A stretch of 64,000 bases of DNA from NCBI GenBank assembly GCA_027625915.1, contig JANTQA010000029.1, forward strand, positions 4,278,001 to 4,342,000, given 5' to 3'. This stretch comes from Anaeramoeba flamelloides (lineage: Eukaryota; Metamonada; Anaeramoebidae). Under the pieces are notes generated by a model, which worked only from the letters and a program-made list of their open reading frames with translations, was not told the origin of the DNA and did not search any database. Made by a program: the position numbers and the translations under genes. Positions 23,413 to 34,953 of this stretch are shown here, one piece after another (the stretch's first letter is position 1; the number at the start of each line of letters is the position of its first letter).

Positions 23413-26400
23413 ATGATGACTACTGAAGAGCCACCTGTAATTCCACATCATTTCTTTTCGCCAGTACTCAAACAAACAACACCAATCAATTTTCTGAAAG
23501 TTCTTGGAAGAGGTGTTCAAGGTGAAGATGCTCGAAACTTGTTGGGATTATTAACGTCTGCAAGAACATCCCTTTTAACATACATCCATTCTCCTCCACT
23601 CCACAATTCCAGCTACGATGATATGCTTCAATCTTGCTCAACTTACTTGTCTTTGCTTTTAGGTTTCATTGCAGAACCCCAACTTCGCAAAGTCATGGAT
23701 TTTTCATGGACAAATATCATTGGTCTTGAGAAAAAAACTAAAATGAAAGATACACAGTTTGATCTTTGCTCAATTCTTTTGTCGTGCGCAAATTGGTAAG
23801 TACCCAGCTTTTAAATGTTATTTTTTTTTGATTTCTTTCGTTTCGTTGCCAACCACATTATTTTTGTTTTTATTTCGAAAAAAAATATTTTCTCTTTCAT
23901 TTTAGACAAAGGTTTTAAAAAGTTGGGTAGTACTTTAAAAAACATACAGTACACACATTTTAAAAACCGCTCTTTTCGGACAAGATTATTTTCTCTTTTT
24001 TATTTTTTTTTTATTCGAATTAAAACGGGTTGCTGTTTATTGAGAATTAAAACGATCGAAATTTTCATTCAGCTTTTCAAAAAAAAAGAAAAACATCCCA
24101 AGAATTGGAATAAAATCTTTCAACACCCTCAATTCCAAAAGGGGAAAAAATAATATAACTCAGGGTTGGCTAAATTAAATAGTCTAAATGTAACTTTTAT
24201 CTTTTAAATAACTTTTTATTGGAAAGCTGAAGGAATATTTTGCTCAATTTATTTTTCTACAAACAGTTTATTTGGTTGTATTTCTTTTTTGTTTACAACC
24301 CAATCAATAATAAGTGGTTAAAATTTATCTTCAAAGAACCGTTTCTCTCAAATGAAGATAAATAAAAGTACTGTTGTTAAAATAACACGTGCAGAAAAGT
24401 ATAATCCATGTTTCAAAATAAGATCGTTGATTCTTTTTTTAAAAAAGCTTACACATTAAATGATCAAAGAAACCGACAATAAATCATATTAAATCTGATA
24501 TTGCTTCTTTAGAGTTTTATTATTTAAAAGAAATTCTAAAAATAAAGGATAAAATTGGAAAATTTGTCTCAAAAAATAGAGTAAATTTTTAAGAAAATTT
24601 TTTTCATAAAAACAAAACATCTCAAAAAAATTGAGAATATTATGAAATATTTTCAACGAATTTCATTTTATCTTTAAAATTTACTTAAAAAATCAAGGAG
24701 TTTACTTTCAAAATTGATTTGAACTCAGGTATACTATTGGATACCGAATTAGATATTATCTATTTTTTACTTGCCAATTCCTGTATTTTTTTGAAAAAAA
24801 AAATTTCATCTTTATTCAAGATTAATTCAATTTAATAAAAGAAAAAGAAAAAGAAAAAAGAAAAAAGATAATGTGTATTCAAAAAATGTAAAAAAAAATG
24901 AATTTATTGTTAAATTCATTCATAATAGTATTCCAAAAAAAAATACACACCAGCATTTAAATTACTTCAACTTTCTAAAAATGTATTCGAATTAAATTGA
25001 GAATAATCCGTTAAAGATTTTTTTTTTTTTTTAAACAAAAAAAAGATTATTTACCAAAATACAACTACTACAATTAAACTTCAATTCAGAATTTTAACAA
25101 AGTTAAATTCAATTTTTGAAAAAAAAATCTTATTCAATTCTCGAAGAAATACCAAATTAGAACCATTCATTAATTGAAATGTAAACAATTGTTTTTTAAA
25201 TTAAAATACTCCCAAAACGAAAAATAAATAATTATCAATACTAATAAATTATTGGTGTGTTAAAAATTTAGGAGAGCATAACAAAAAAAAGCATTGGATT
25301 TATTGTTAAGGGTTCGATGGAATCTCATCTAATCTGTTAAAGGTGGAATTTTGAAGTGACTAAATTTGAGACTTCTGATTCAAACAGATCTAGTAGATAT
25401 TGTCGTCAGAAGTATTTGAATCTTAATTTAGTTTTCTAGAAAAAAAAATGCATAGGTAAATTTGTAAAAATTCTATTAGGATTATTGATTGATCAAATGG
25501 TTAAAGACCATAAACTAATTTTATTTGAGTTCTTCTATTTTAAAAGAGCTCAACTTTCACATAATATCAACCATCGGAAAAATTATTAATTGATAGAACG
25601 AAGCAGGTTAGGTAATCCGAAAAATGAAATGAAAAAAAAAAACTAAAAGATGAAAAAAAGATTTTCATATTCTACAAAAATCAAAATTATTTCCAATTTG
25701 AATGAAAAATATAGTATCGTGATTGTTTTGACTGTTTTAACTGTGTTTAAAAATCTGAATTTTAGTTTAGAATAACTACGTTTCTAATTCTCTAAAATTA
25801 AAACAAATGACCTTATACTTTCGTGTTCTAATTATTTTGGTTCAAAATTTGTTAAGATCTATTCTAATAATTGAGATATTCAGTGAAAAGGTTCTACATG
25901 AACTACCCCGAAAAGGTTTTTTTTTTTAATAAAAGAAGGAATTTTCAACAAAAAAAAACACATTTTAAAAGCCAAATACCCATTGCAAAAAGATTTTTGA
26001 TAGTAGATCAGAGTTGTAAGTAATTAAATTTTCTCAAAATATCGGATTTGTCACCAAAAAAATATTGGAACAAGAACAAAAAAAAGCACGGATTTTATTT
26101 AAATAGGATTTTAGGCTCTTTACAAGGGGATTTTTTCACAAACTAATGATCAGTTTAATGATTTTTTAACAACAAAATTTTACGACCTTTGAAAAATTTT
26201 GTTGTTAAAAAATCATTAAACTGATCATTAGTTTGTGAAAATGTTCTCGTTTAATTGTATACATTTTCAAAAATTACAAATATGAAACAAATTTACAATC
26301 AATGTTTTTTAAAACGCAAAATCAAAATAATTTAACCAAAAAAGTGCATTATATTCATGAATTACAAAAGCGATAACTTCAAGTTTAACAAGAAAAAACT

Positions 26401-28727
26401 TTTTTAAAACAATTTTGAAGGACCACTAATTCTGTAATTACATGTATTTGAATTTGAGATCAAATAAAATTTCATCTCGTTTTCTTTTTTCAATCCTGAA
26501 ATATTCTTTTAATTAGGGATATTACTTCACTCAATTTATTATACATAAAAAATAACTAAACAAAAATATAAAAGATCATAAATTACAACTATTAGATCAC
26601 AAATTCTTAGTAAAAAATTTTTCTCGATTTATTATTCAAATATCATTATGCTATATACTAAACAAAAATGATCCACAAAATGCCGACCACAGACAAAAAA
26701 ATTTAGATAAAATTAAATTTCCAAAAATATGAAATTTATTAAATGTATAATCATAAAAATCAAACAAAAGTACAGCCTAATGAGAGAAAAATATGATAAA
26801 AAAAAGTCTATGTATCCTTAATGATAAATCTTTATCAAAAGATATTTATTTATTATTTTTACCTTCATCTTCTATTATAAAAATGTGATACACCCATTAC
26901 AAACCTGCCATAAAATCCATGATAAACAGGCATTAATTTTTCGATCATAAATTTTCCTTTTTGTAGAGTTATTTTTAAAAACTATTTCCAAAATTATCTA
27001 TAAATGAGTTGAAAAATTCCAATATACCTATTCTCAGTACTTTATTAAAAGCCTTTTGATACCCACGCTTTATTAAAACAACTCGAATAGAATTTTATGA
27101 TTATTTAATAGCCTCTTAGAAACGGTGAATTTTCTAAATCGAAAAATAATTTCTATTAGAAAAAAAATTGTAATTTGAATTCCCAAAGAAAACTTTCAAA
27201 TGATCAACAATTTACAAAAATTTTTCTGTTTTTTTGTGGATCTCGAATTTTTAAACACATAAAAAAATCCAAAGAAAACACTATTTCAAAGTAATTATTA
27301 AAAAATATTCTTCATTCTTTGCAAATCTTTTTTGATTTTTTGAATTTTGTTTGTTAAAAACAACTATTTTTCCCGAATTATCCTATGAGAAAATTTTTTT
27401 ATAAAGCTCTATTTCAAGCCATGAAATTCTGTAAATACTGTATAATATATGTTTTTTTTTTTTTTTTTTTTTTGGATTTAACAGACATTGAAAAATGAAT
27501 TTCTATAAATGAGCAATTCTGTGGTATTTTTAGAATGGTTGTAAGAAAAATTTTATATCTTTCGTTAAAATAATTCTATATGAGCCAATAAATTGAATTT
27601 TAATGAAAATCCATTAAAGTATGAAAAAGAATTCTGGTTATTATAAATAGTTGTATTAGAATTTATTTTTTTGTGAAATACATTTCAAAAAACAATTACA
27701 GTGCTTTTTTAGAAATAACTTTTTTGTGTGTGTTTATATTTTCAATATGGATGTTTATACAACTTGTAAACTTTTCTATTATTATTATCATTTACCACAA
27801 ATAAGGATGGTATCTCGTGCAAGTTCTGTTGCCTGTAAAATTAAAGATTCAAATGCAGAAGAACTTCATAAGGAATTATATCATTTATTATTACGCGCGG
27901 GGGGTGTTGTGATTGAAGTTGAAGAGCAAGTGAAGGAACTTAAAGGTAAAAAGCCAATTGAACTTAGTCCTGAAATTTTATCGGTCTACAAAGATATGAT
28001 ACTCGCGATGGCACAAGAAATTTCAATTAACCGGGCGCAGATTAAGGGTAACAAGCCATCATTGATCGCGAAACTTTGTATGGATGTGCATAATAAATAT
28101 AGTGCCTTATACTACGGATTAAACGTTCTCTCTAAAAGTAAAGGAAGCCGCGTTTTTAAGGTACGAAGCTATGCCAAATATAAAATGTACGAATACCAAG
28201 CATTAACTTACAATTATACAGCTATCATAGTCTCAGAAACTGATTCTGAAAACGGTGCAGGCTTGGCGGTCGCTGCTTGTAAAAAGGCATTAGAATTGAT
28301 TAGCCTTGCAGACCAAAGTGCAGAAAGTTATACTAATTTTGAACCTGAAACAGATATAAATCTGGTTCGAAAAGAATTAAGTACTGTACGTAAAATAATC
28401 CAAAAAACACATAATATGAAAAAAATGGAAAATGATCATATCCATTATCAAAAGGTAGACAGCTTGCCAGATCTCCCAAAGGGGATACAACTTTGTAAAC
28501 CATCGAAATTTGATATGGCACAAGTTGATGGGAGCTGGGAGGGTCTATATGAAAGTTTCCAGGGTGTCTTTACAAAGGGAAAAGTTGTGAAAAATGAAAA
28601 GGAAAATGAAGAAGGTTTTGATGTAGTTGAGAAAGAAGATGAAAAAGAAAAAGAAACCGGAAATCAAAAGAAAAATACTCCAAAAAAAACCGTAAGAAAA
28701 GAAGATTCCAATTGTACAATTTTGTAA
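23413..28727 (+). CDS. BROX: BRO1-domain protein, BROX-like, with C-terminal CaaX motif
   Basis: BRO1 domains bind ESCRT-III (CHMP4/Snf7) proteins; BROX is the short, prenylated member that acts at membranes. Exon 1 is 23413-23795 and exon 2 is 27806-28727, separated by a 4010-nt GT-AG intron (GTAAGT donor). The junction completes a Trp codon (CANW then MVSRASS) and gives 434 residues, close to animal BROX (411). Exon 1 has the SARTSLLTYI and YLSLLLGFI helices. Exon 2 has EISINRAQIKGNKPSLIAKL, YYGLNVLSKSKGSRVFKV, KYKMYEYQALTYNYTA and GAGLAVAACKKALEL. The last four residues, CTIL, form a prenylation box preceded by a Lys/Glu-rich linker. The intron is some 15-25 times longer than those of SEC61G, RPL11 and THOC6 and contains repeats. 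The upstream in-frame Met at 27726 in exon 2 is intronic. Confidence 0.9.
25117..25775. repeat. Dispersed repeat, copy 2, inside the BROX intron
   Basis: Matches 15482-15975 with the same order of blocks. It carries an extra ~160-bp segment (about 25285-25450) absent from copy 1, bracketed by similar AAAAAAAGCAT / AAAAAATGCAT words, which suggests a later insertion with a short flanking duplication. Confidence 0.7.
26133..26241. repeat. Perfect 49-bp-arm hairpin in the BROX intron
   Basis: 26133-26181 and 26193-26241 are exact reverse complements at all 49 positions, around an 11-nt loop. Arms contain ACTAATGATCAGTTTAATG and the TTAACAACAAAATTTT block. Lack of any mismatch in neutral intronic DNA implies recent origin or ongoing correction. 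Confidence 0.92.
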
Positions 28728-30139
28728 CTTTTAACAGTAATTTAATTTTTGTTTTTAATTCTTTTATTTTTTTTATTGCAATATAAGAAAAATGAGAGAT
28801 ATTAAGAAACAAAAAAAAAAAAAAAAAGAAAAAAAAAAAGAATTTTAAGTAACAATTTAATACAAAAACATTATAATTATAATTATATGTTATGTGGGCG
28901 TTTTGAAAGTGGAAAACTTAAATTGTTCTTTTATTTACAAATTTTTATTCAATATATTGAAAATTTATTTTCATTTTATATTTTTATTTTTTATTCTGAA
29001 AAAATTTTTTTACTAAAATGATCTCTGTTTATTAATTCTTTGAAATTATTTATTCGTTCATTTCTTTTTTCGAAAAAATAAAATAATTGATTGATTTGTT
29101 TTTATGTGATGAATAACTTTCTATTTCTCTTAAATGTAGAAAAAAAATTAATTATATGGAATTAAAATAGGAATGAAAAACGAAAAAAAGAAAAATTTTC
29201 AAATTACAAGTTTTTAAACATAAAGAAAAGCCATACAAAACCTTATAACTCCCTGAAAAATAATCAATTTTTTGGTTTATCTGGTGTTTTACATTGAAGA
29301 ATATAAATGATGAATTTTTAATTTTTTTTTTAATCACAACCAATTTTGTAACTAGGATTCCAAAAATAAAATCCTAATAAAAAACAACTGTACTTTTCAG
29401 ATCTCTCCCAGTACAATTTAGCCACCTCAGACAGATTTAAAATGAATCTGAATCGAAAACATTTCCATTTTTACAACTATATATCTTCATGCATCTTCCA
29501 AATAAATAATAAATTCTTTTACCTAAAAATAAAGGAGAAGAAGGAACTCAAAAATAAAAATCGCGAAGCTCAAAAAAGTATAAAGAAAAATAAAATAAAA
29601 AACGAAATAATTCAAATCTGTCCATATAAAGATTTTTACAAAATTGTTAGTAATAAATTGTAAGAAGAACCAAAGCAATTAATTTTTTTCTTATTGTAAG
29701 GATGGGTAACTTTAAAAAAAAAAATCTATTAGTAAATTTGATAGTAAATTCATAAAAATGATTAACCAATATTGAAATGATAATTTTTATTATACCTGAT
29801 TACGTCAAAACCAAACTTACTTTTAATGACTATTTTCAGAAATGAATTATTATTTTTAAAAGTTGTGATACATTTTTTTTGCATTTTTGAAAAAGTTCAA
29901 AATCCAACATATTTCTGAACTGATTCCAATAAAATCATTTTCTAAAGTCAAGAATGAAATCAAATTATTTTCGGAAGAAGTAGACTAAAATATACTTTTA
30001 AAATAAAACCATTTTGTTCTATAATAGCCCAGGATAAATAATCTTCTTAATGTTAAAAAAAAAATACAACAATTATTTTAAACTATAAAAAAATATAATT
30101 TTTTAATTCGTTGAACAGTTCAAAATCCAATCCATTTCT

Positions 30140-30172
30140 GTGTTATTTATAATATATATTTATATGTATATA

Positions 30173-30238
<66 letters not shown>
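30140..30238. repeat. (TA)n microsatellite
   Basis: About 100 bp of alternating TA with a few interruptions, self-complementary throughout. The longest simple TA run in the window. Confidence 0.9.
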
Positions 30239-30797
30239 GGTTAAAGAAAAAAGAAATCTTGTTATCTATGTAGAAAGTGAAAAAAACTCGAATTAAAAAA
30301 TAAAAAAAGTCAGTTTTTTAAAAACAAGATTAAAAAAAATCTTTGATTAGTTTTGAAAAAATTACAATAATTATTTTAGACTTGGAAAAAAATATCATTT
30401 ATTTATTCTCCACTAGTCTAATCACTTTTTTGATTTTGTTGAACAAAAAAATATTGAACTAAAACACACAAACCATTAAATTAAAAAGTCTCACAATATT
30501 ATTTTTAAAAAATCCATAAATCAAACATAAAAAAATATAGAAATGTTTTTTAATCTGATTATTTCAAATCAAAATGATTATAATACAATATTAATTATTA
30601 AATCGAGTAAGTAATAACAAAAAAATGAAAAGTAATTAATATGTTTGTTTGTTTATTTTTCTTATTTTTGGGGGTATTTTAAAAACAAGATATTAATTAT
30701 AATAATAATTATAATAATAAAAATTATTAATTTTAAAAAAATAATTAATTTAAATAATAACCGTTTGTTTTTTCTATATAATTGAAAAAGAAATAGT

Positions 30798-30850
30798 TTT
30801 TTTTTTTTTTATTATTATTGATGAAAGATTTGTAAATTACACTTTTAAAT
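30798..30850 (-). mobile_element. LINE 3' end remnant
   Basis: Read on the minus strand it ends AGTGTAATTTAC...TCATCAATAATAATAAAA, the same 3' signature as the LINE ends at 54530-54560, 53600-53650 and (minus) 56290-56345. No coding sequence is recognisable upstream, so this is probably a heavily 5'-truncated copy. Confidence 0.55.
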
Positions 30851-31764
30851 GCCCTTTTACTTAAATTTACTCAAAGGTAATTTAAGAGTAAAATCCTAGA
30901 TTTTACAATTGTACGAGGGAAAGGAACAAACAATTTTTTTTATGTTTCAAAAGCAAGAGCAAAAAATAGAAAAGAGGAAAAGAAAGAAAAAGAAAGAAAT
31001 TGAAAAATGTTTATAAAAAGCAATTTGTAAAAAATCAAATAAAAATAAAAAATAAACAAAAAAAACAATTCTATCTTTAATTAAGGATTCCCAAATTCAC
31101 ACCCAAGATACTTTTGGTTAATTTAATTTAATTTGATAATTGATTATTAATTTTCACTTTGGGGATCCTTATTTAATCGCTTTAATTTCTTTTTTTTGAT
31201 CTGATCTAATTTTACATTGAACATTGGTTAAAAAATTAGCTTTTGCATTTTCGTTTTTATTTTCAAGTTACTCATACTTTCGTATTTCAGTATCACATCA
31301 TTAGCAAGTAACCACTTTATCTTTTCCCTTTGCACCCCCCCCAATATAAAGAAGATTCAATCAGGCTAAAAATGGAAAAAATAGTTATATCATTTAAATT
31401 TCAACAAATCTGATAAATTATTGAAAATTAAATAAAATATCATTTTTTTAAAAAAATTAATCAGCATTCCCCAAGACTTATTTATAAAACTGAAGCAAAA
31501 ATTGATTCAGTACGGATAAAGATATATCAACGAAAATATAAATTAATTCAAAACTTAATTTTTTTCGGATTTGAAATACTAATTAAACTTCTTCCTTTTA
31601 GAGAAAAAGAATTTGAAAAGTTTAACTGGACATCAAAAACATTAAAAGATACGGAATTAGAATTTGATAAATATCGAATTAATCAATTAAAAAATAGCCC
31701 AAGTTGTAAAGTAGGAAAATATCTAAAAATCATTACTATTCAAGGAAATATTAATAAGCAATTG

Positions 31765-31854
31765 TGTCTAGGTTTTTTTTTAATTTAAGAAATAAACAGA
31801 AAATTTTAAAAATTTTTTGTTAATTTCTTAAATTAAAAAAAACCTAACAAAAAA
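31765..31854. mobile_element. Palindromic insert 1 in LINE fragment 1
   Basis: A 90-bp hairpin, TGTCTAGGTTTTTT...AATTTAAGAAATAAACAGAAAA against TTAATTTCTTAAATT...AAAAAACCTAACA. It splits the LINE peptide between KQL and YLNW. LINE fragment 2 has the continuous KQPYLNW, so removal restores both frame and spacing. Ends resemble those of the other inserts (TGT-C-TAGG and CCTAACA). Confidence 0.75.
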
Positions 31855-32021
31855 TATTTAAATTGGGAGGGCTCTACCTCAATCTTAAAACTTAGAACAT
31901 TCAAAAATTCTTTAAAAAGGTATTCTTATACAATGAATGAAGATAAATCAAAATCTTGTAAATTATGCAAAAAATAAATAATTTAGATGTCATTGAAGAT
32001 TTGGATCATTTTTTCTGTGAT

Positions 32022-32620
32022 CGTGTCGTCAAGTGCCGTCAAGTGTCCAGGTTTTTTTGAGGTTTTCTATTTTATTTAGAAAATCTATTGATTTTCTTTA
32101 GGTTTTTTTGAGTTTTCGATTTATTTGTGAAGTGTTCTAGGTTTTTTTTTACTTTTTGGAATAAACAGAAAATTTTAATAAATTTTCGGTTTATTTCAAA
32201 AAGTAAAAAAAACCCAACGAAAATCAATAGATTTTCCAAATAAAATAGAAAACCAAAAAAAAACCTAGAACACTTGACAAATAAAATAGAAAACCTTCAA
32301 AAAACCGAGAACACTTACTAAATAAATAGAAAACTCAAAAAAACCTAAAGAAAATCAATAGATTTTCTAAATAAATAGAAAACTCAAAAAAACCTAACAG
32401 AAATCTATAGATTTTCTAAATAAACTAAAAACTTTTGAAAAACCTAACGGCACTTTTTTTTTAATTTCAGAAATAAAAAGAAAATATCAAAAATTTTCTT
32501 TCTATCTTTCAAATTAACAGAAAACAAAAAAAAGATAATGGCGGTTTTCCAGAATTTAAAAGAATCGAGTGAAATCAAAGATTATACTCAATTCTTTTGA
32601 ATCCTGGAAAACCTAACGAC
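32022..32620. mobile_element. Chained palindrome array B, inserted in the LINE zinc knuckle
   Basis: About 599 bp lie between the codons of HFFCD and CQADENN. In LINE fragments 2 and 3 these positions are continuous (HFIWKCEKYEKN, HFLWVCHSYEKD) with the second Cys at the same distance. The insert starts CGTGTCGTCAAGTGCC and ends CCTAACGAC. Inside, a large dyad (about 32045-32455) is centred on a GGAATAAACAG...CGGTTTATTTC hairpin near 32150-32200. A second hairpin (about 32460-32520) and a third (32545-32611, 32-bp arms with four mismatches) follow. Modules are separated by AGGTTTTTTT or its complement. Confidence 0.78.
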
Positions 32621-32810
32621 TGCCAAGCCGATGAAAATAATCGTAAAATCTGGATTTCTGAATTAAAAAAAATCAATATATATCATGTATTAAAAAACAA
32701 TAATATTTTTAATATTATTAACAGAAAAGACTCCAGAACTTTATTAGCCCTAGTAGAAAATAAAAGTATATGGAAATCTTTAAAAAAATTTCCCAATCGC
32801 AATTTAGGAG

Positions 32811-32910
32811 TGCCGTCAAGTGCCTAGTTTTTTTTAAAAAAACAAAGAAATAAACTGAAAATTTTAGAAATTTTCAATTTATTTCTCAAATTAAAAAAAA
32901 CCTAACGGCA
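32811..32910. mobile_element. Palindromic insert 3 near the LINE 3' end
   Basis: A 100-bp hairpin beginning TGCCGTCAAGTGCCTAG and ending CCTAACGGCA, with AAATAAACTGAAAATTT pairing to the ATTTTCAATTTATTTC block. It lies directly upstream of the LINE 3' tail, the same relative position as array C at 53226-53588. Confidence 0.72.
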
Positions 32911-33548
32911 AACAAGAGGTACTAAAAACACCTCCCTTTTACAATAAAAAAAAAAAAAAAAAATTAATTTTTTATAACTTTCTTGGTTTCAATATTTGAT
33001 TTTTTTTGAATTTTTAAAACTAGATTAAATTTTCAATATCATTTGTTCAATACAAACTCTCAGAAATTACTATTATTATAGATTTCCTCAAAATACAAAT
33101 GTTTTTGTGAATTTTTGATGTTGTTTTTTAAACTCGAAAATTTGAAACAAATTGTTGATCAATGATATTTATACTTGATAATTTGTTTGGTAAAAATGAA
33201 TTGTTGTAACAATGAAAAGTCATTTCTTCAAAATTCATTAAGGTGTTTAATTATCATTATGAATGAAATTTTGTTGAAATAAGTGCTTGAACATATTTTG
33301 TTATAAAATAATAAATTAAAGTAACTTAACTGATAAGAATAATATGACCTCATTTTCATAATGATGAGTAAAAAATATTATTTTTTTAAAAAATTTCTCC
33401 AAAATTAAAGTAGTAACAATTTTAATAGTTTATTAAAGACATCAGTAGAATCAACACTTTCTTTTAAAAAATTTCTTTATTTTTATATTTTTTTTTGTTT
33501 TATTACAATGAATTTTTTTATTTGTTTTTTATAATTGTTTAAAAAAAA

Positions 33549-33669
33549 GTGTTCAGCACCAAGTTTTCGCGAGAGGTTCCCCTTCTCACTAAATAGCTTA
33601 GCCCTCAATTTATTGATCTTCGGGGTTCGGAATGTGTCCCGGATTATTAAATTGGGTATGGCCGAACAC
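33549..33669 (-). rRNA. 5S ribosomal RNA
   Basis: A 121-nt block far richer in G+C than its surroundings, read on the minus strand from GTGTTCGGCCATACCC to CTTGGTGCTGAACAC. The full 5S Y-fold can be drawn. Helix I pairs the first and last nine bases. Helix II pairs CCCAATTTA with TAAATTGAGGG. Helix III is CGGG/CCCG around the conserved ACACATTCCGAACC loop, followed by GAAG. Helix IV pairs GTGAGA with TCTCGC, and helix V pairs CTAAG with CTTGG. GGCCATACC and GGTGCTG are signature 5S words. A run of T follows the 3' end, as expected for RNA polymerase III termination. A single copy, not linked to other rRNA genes; the sequence is divergent between helices. A 63-codon open frame over it is incidental. 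Confidence 0.88.
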
Positions 33670-34003
33670 ATCAATTTTTAGACATTTTTTTTTGAATAAA
33701 ACCAAAATTCAATAGCATTAATAATAATTTGATTTTTAAACTTTTTCTCAATTGTTTAGTAAATTATTTTCTTAATTGGATTTTTAGATCTACTCAGTAT
33801 AGTGAATTATTAAAAAACTTGATTAAACTATTAAACCAAAATAAATTAGTATTGTTCAATTCCATGTATGGCTTTAACTATTAATTTCAAATTATTAAAA
33901 AATATTTTTGATACTAATACCCCAATTAAAAAATAATTCTATATTACAGTGGGGTGGACATGGGGTACAACCCTATTGAAAACATAAATATACTAAACTA
34001 AAC

Positions 34004-34205
34004 TCTTTTTCAAAAAATGTGACTCACCTGAAATAATAAATTGAAAAAAAAAAATTATCCTTTAGTATACAAAAACAATTAATAACTAAATATGATTTGT
34101 AATTCACTTTAAAGTCATTATAAATCTATAAAAGCCTGATATATTAAAAATTAAAAAAAATAAAACCAAAAACTAAAAAAAAGTGAGTCACAATTTTTGA
34201 AATGA
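34004..34205. repeat. Small inverted-repeat element with GTGACTCAC tips
   Basis: About 22-bp imperfect arms on either side of 150 bp of A/T-rich sequence. No coding content. Possible MITE, weakly supported. Confidence 0.45.
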
Positions 34206-34407
34206 GCATTACCCATTTTTTTATTACTGAACTTTCACTGAAAAAAAGTTGAACAACAAGATTTTTTATGAATAATTAAATCCATTTTCAAAGACATTAC
34301 ATAGTCTCAATTTTCTTAGTGATTATTTGTATTTTCGAAGATCTCTTTTTTTTTTTCCACATGATCTTTTTAAAAAAAAAAAAGAAAAATAAAAAGAAAA
34401 AGAAAAA

Positions 34408-34462
<55 letters not shown>

Positions 34463-34953
34463 AAAACAAAAATTTGAAAAAGCAGAACTAAAATTTGCAA
34501 TATTAGAAAAAATGATTCTGATCCAAAAATTTGAAAATATTTTTTGTTAAGAATACTGGAATAAACCTTCAAAACAACTTCCATTAACATTATAAAGCAA
34601 GTAAAAATTTATGAAAAATAGTTTAGATTCCAAAAATTTGGAAACAGTTTAAACAGTGGAAAGAACACCATTACTGCACTTTAAATTCAAATTGGAAAGA
34701 ATTTTGATTTTACAAACTATTTCATTTTTTGTCTTTTTTGTTTTGTTTTCATTTCCTTTTTTCAGTTACGTAATCTGTTTCGTTAGATCTCGAAATTTTT
34801 TTTCAATGGTTGATAGAAGGTTAGTGCCGGGTTTGTTAAATTGAAAAATAACATACAATTAGTAGATGGTATCTTATCATTTGATCGATCAATAATTGTT
34901 GGTGAAATTTCAACAAATTTACCAATACATTTTTTGTTCCGCTCGTTTCATTA

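Larger units (their letters stand above)
31459..32960 (+). mobile_element. LINE (non-LTR retrotransposon) C-terminal fragment 1, interrupted by three palindromic inserts
   Basis: Translated pieces align to the other LINE fragments here. One piece runs to YRINQLKNSPSCKVGKYL and ...NINKQL. The next is YLNWEGSTSILKLRTF, then KSCKLCKK, LDVIEDLDHFFCD, and finally CQADENNRKIWISELKKI. Together these form the zinc knuckle (C-x2-C...H-x4-C) and tail found after the reverse transcriptase of many LINEs. One A-run slip lies near 31970. The pieces are separated by palindromic inserts at 31765-31854 and 32022-32620; a third (32811-32910) sits near the 3' end, followed by a GAGGT..ACCTC hairpin and an A-run. 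Reverse transcriptase domain not present. Degenerate copy. Confidence 0.75.
28728..33548. other. Repeat-dominated intergenic stretch
   Basis: No host gene supported. A (TA)n tract lies at about 30140-30238. A LINE 3' end on the minus strand is at 30798-30850, and a LINE fragment with three palindromic inserts is at 31459-32960. A weak inverted pair (AAGGATTCCCAAA at 31083, TTTGGGGATCCTT near 31158) lies between them. 29442-29663 is open but Lys/Asn-rich and unconvincing. Confidence 0.6.

Noticed and set aside
25300-25450. Possible tRNA, from a GGTTCGATGGAATC word
   Set aside because: No cloverleaf can be drawn around it; I found no tRNA gene in the window.
29442-29663. 73-codon open frame
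   Set aside because: Lys/Asn/Ile-rich, no family resemblance, typical of chance frames in this composition.
30140-30238. Telomere- or centromere-like tract
   Set aside because: Plain TA microsatellite with no telomeric repeat unit.
33483-33674. 63-codon open frame on the minus strand
   Set aside because: Coincides with the 5S rRNA gene; the RNA fold explains the sequence better.
33953-33985. Tc1/mariner left end, from ACAGTGGGGTGGACATG
   Set aside because: No matching inverted right end or transposase nearby.
34297-34590. Phe-rich open frame on the minus strand
   Set aside because: Translation of a ~100-bp A-run; no protein character.
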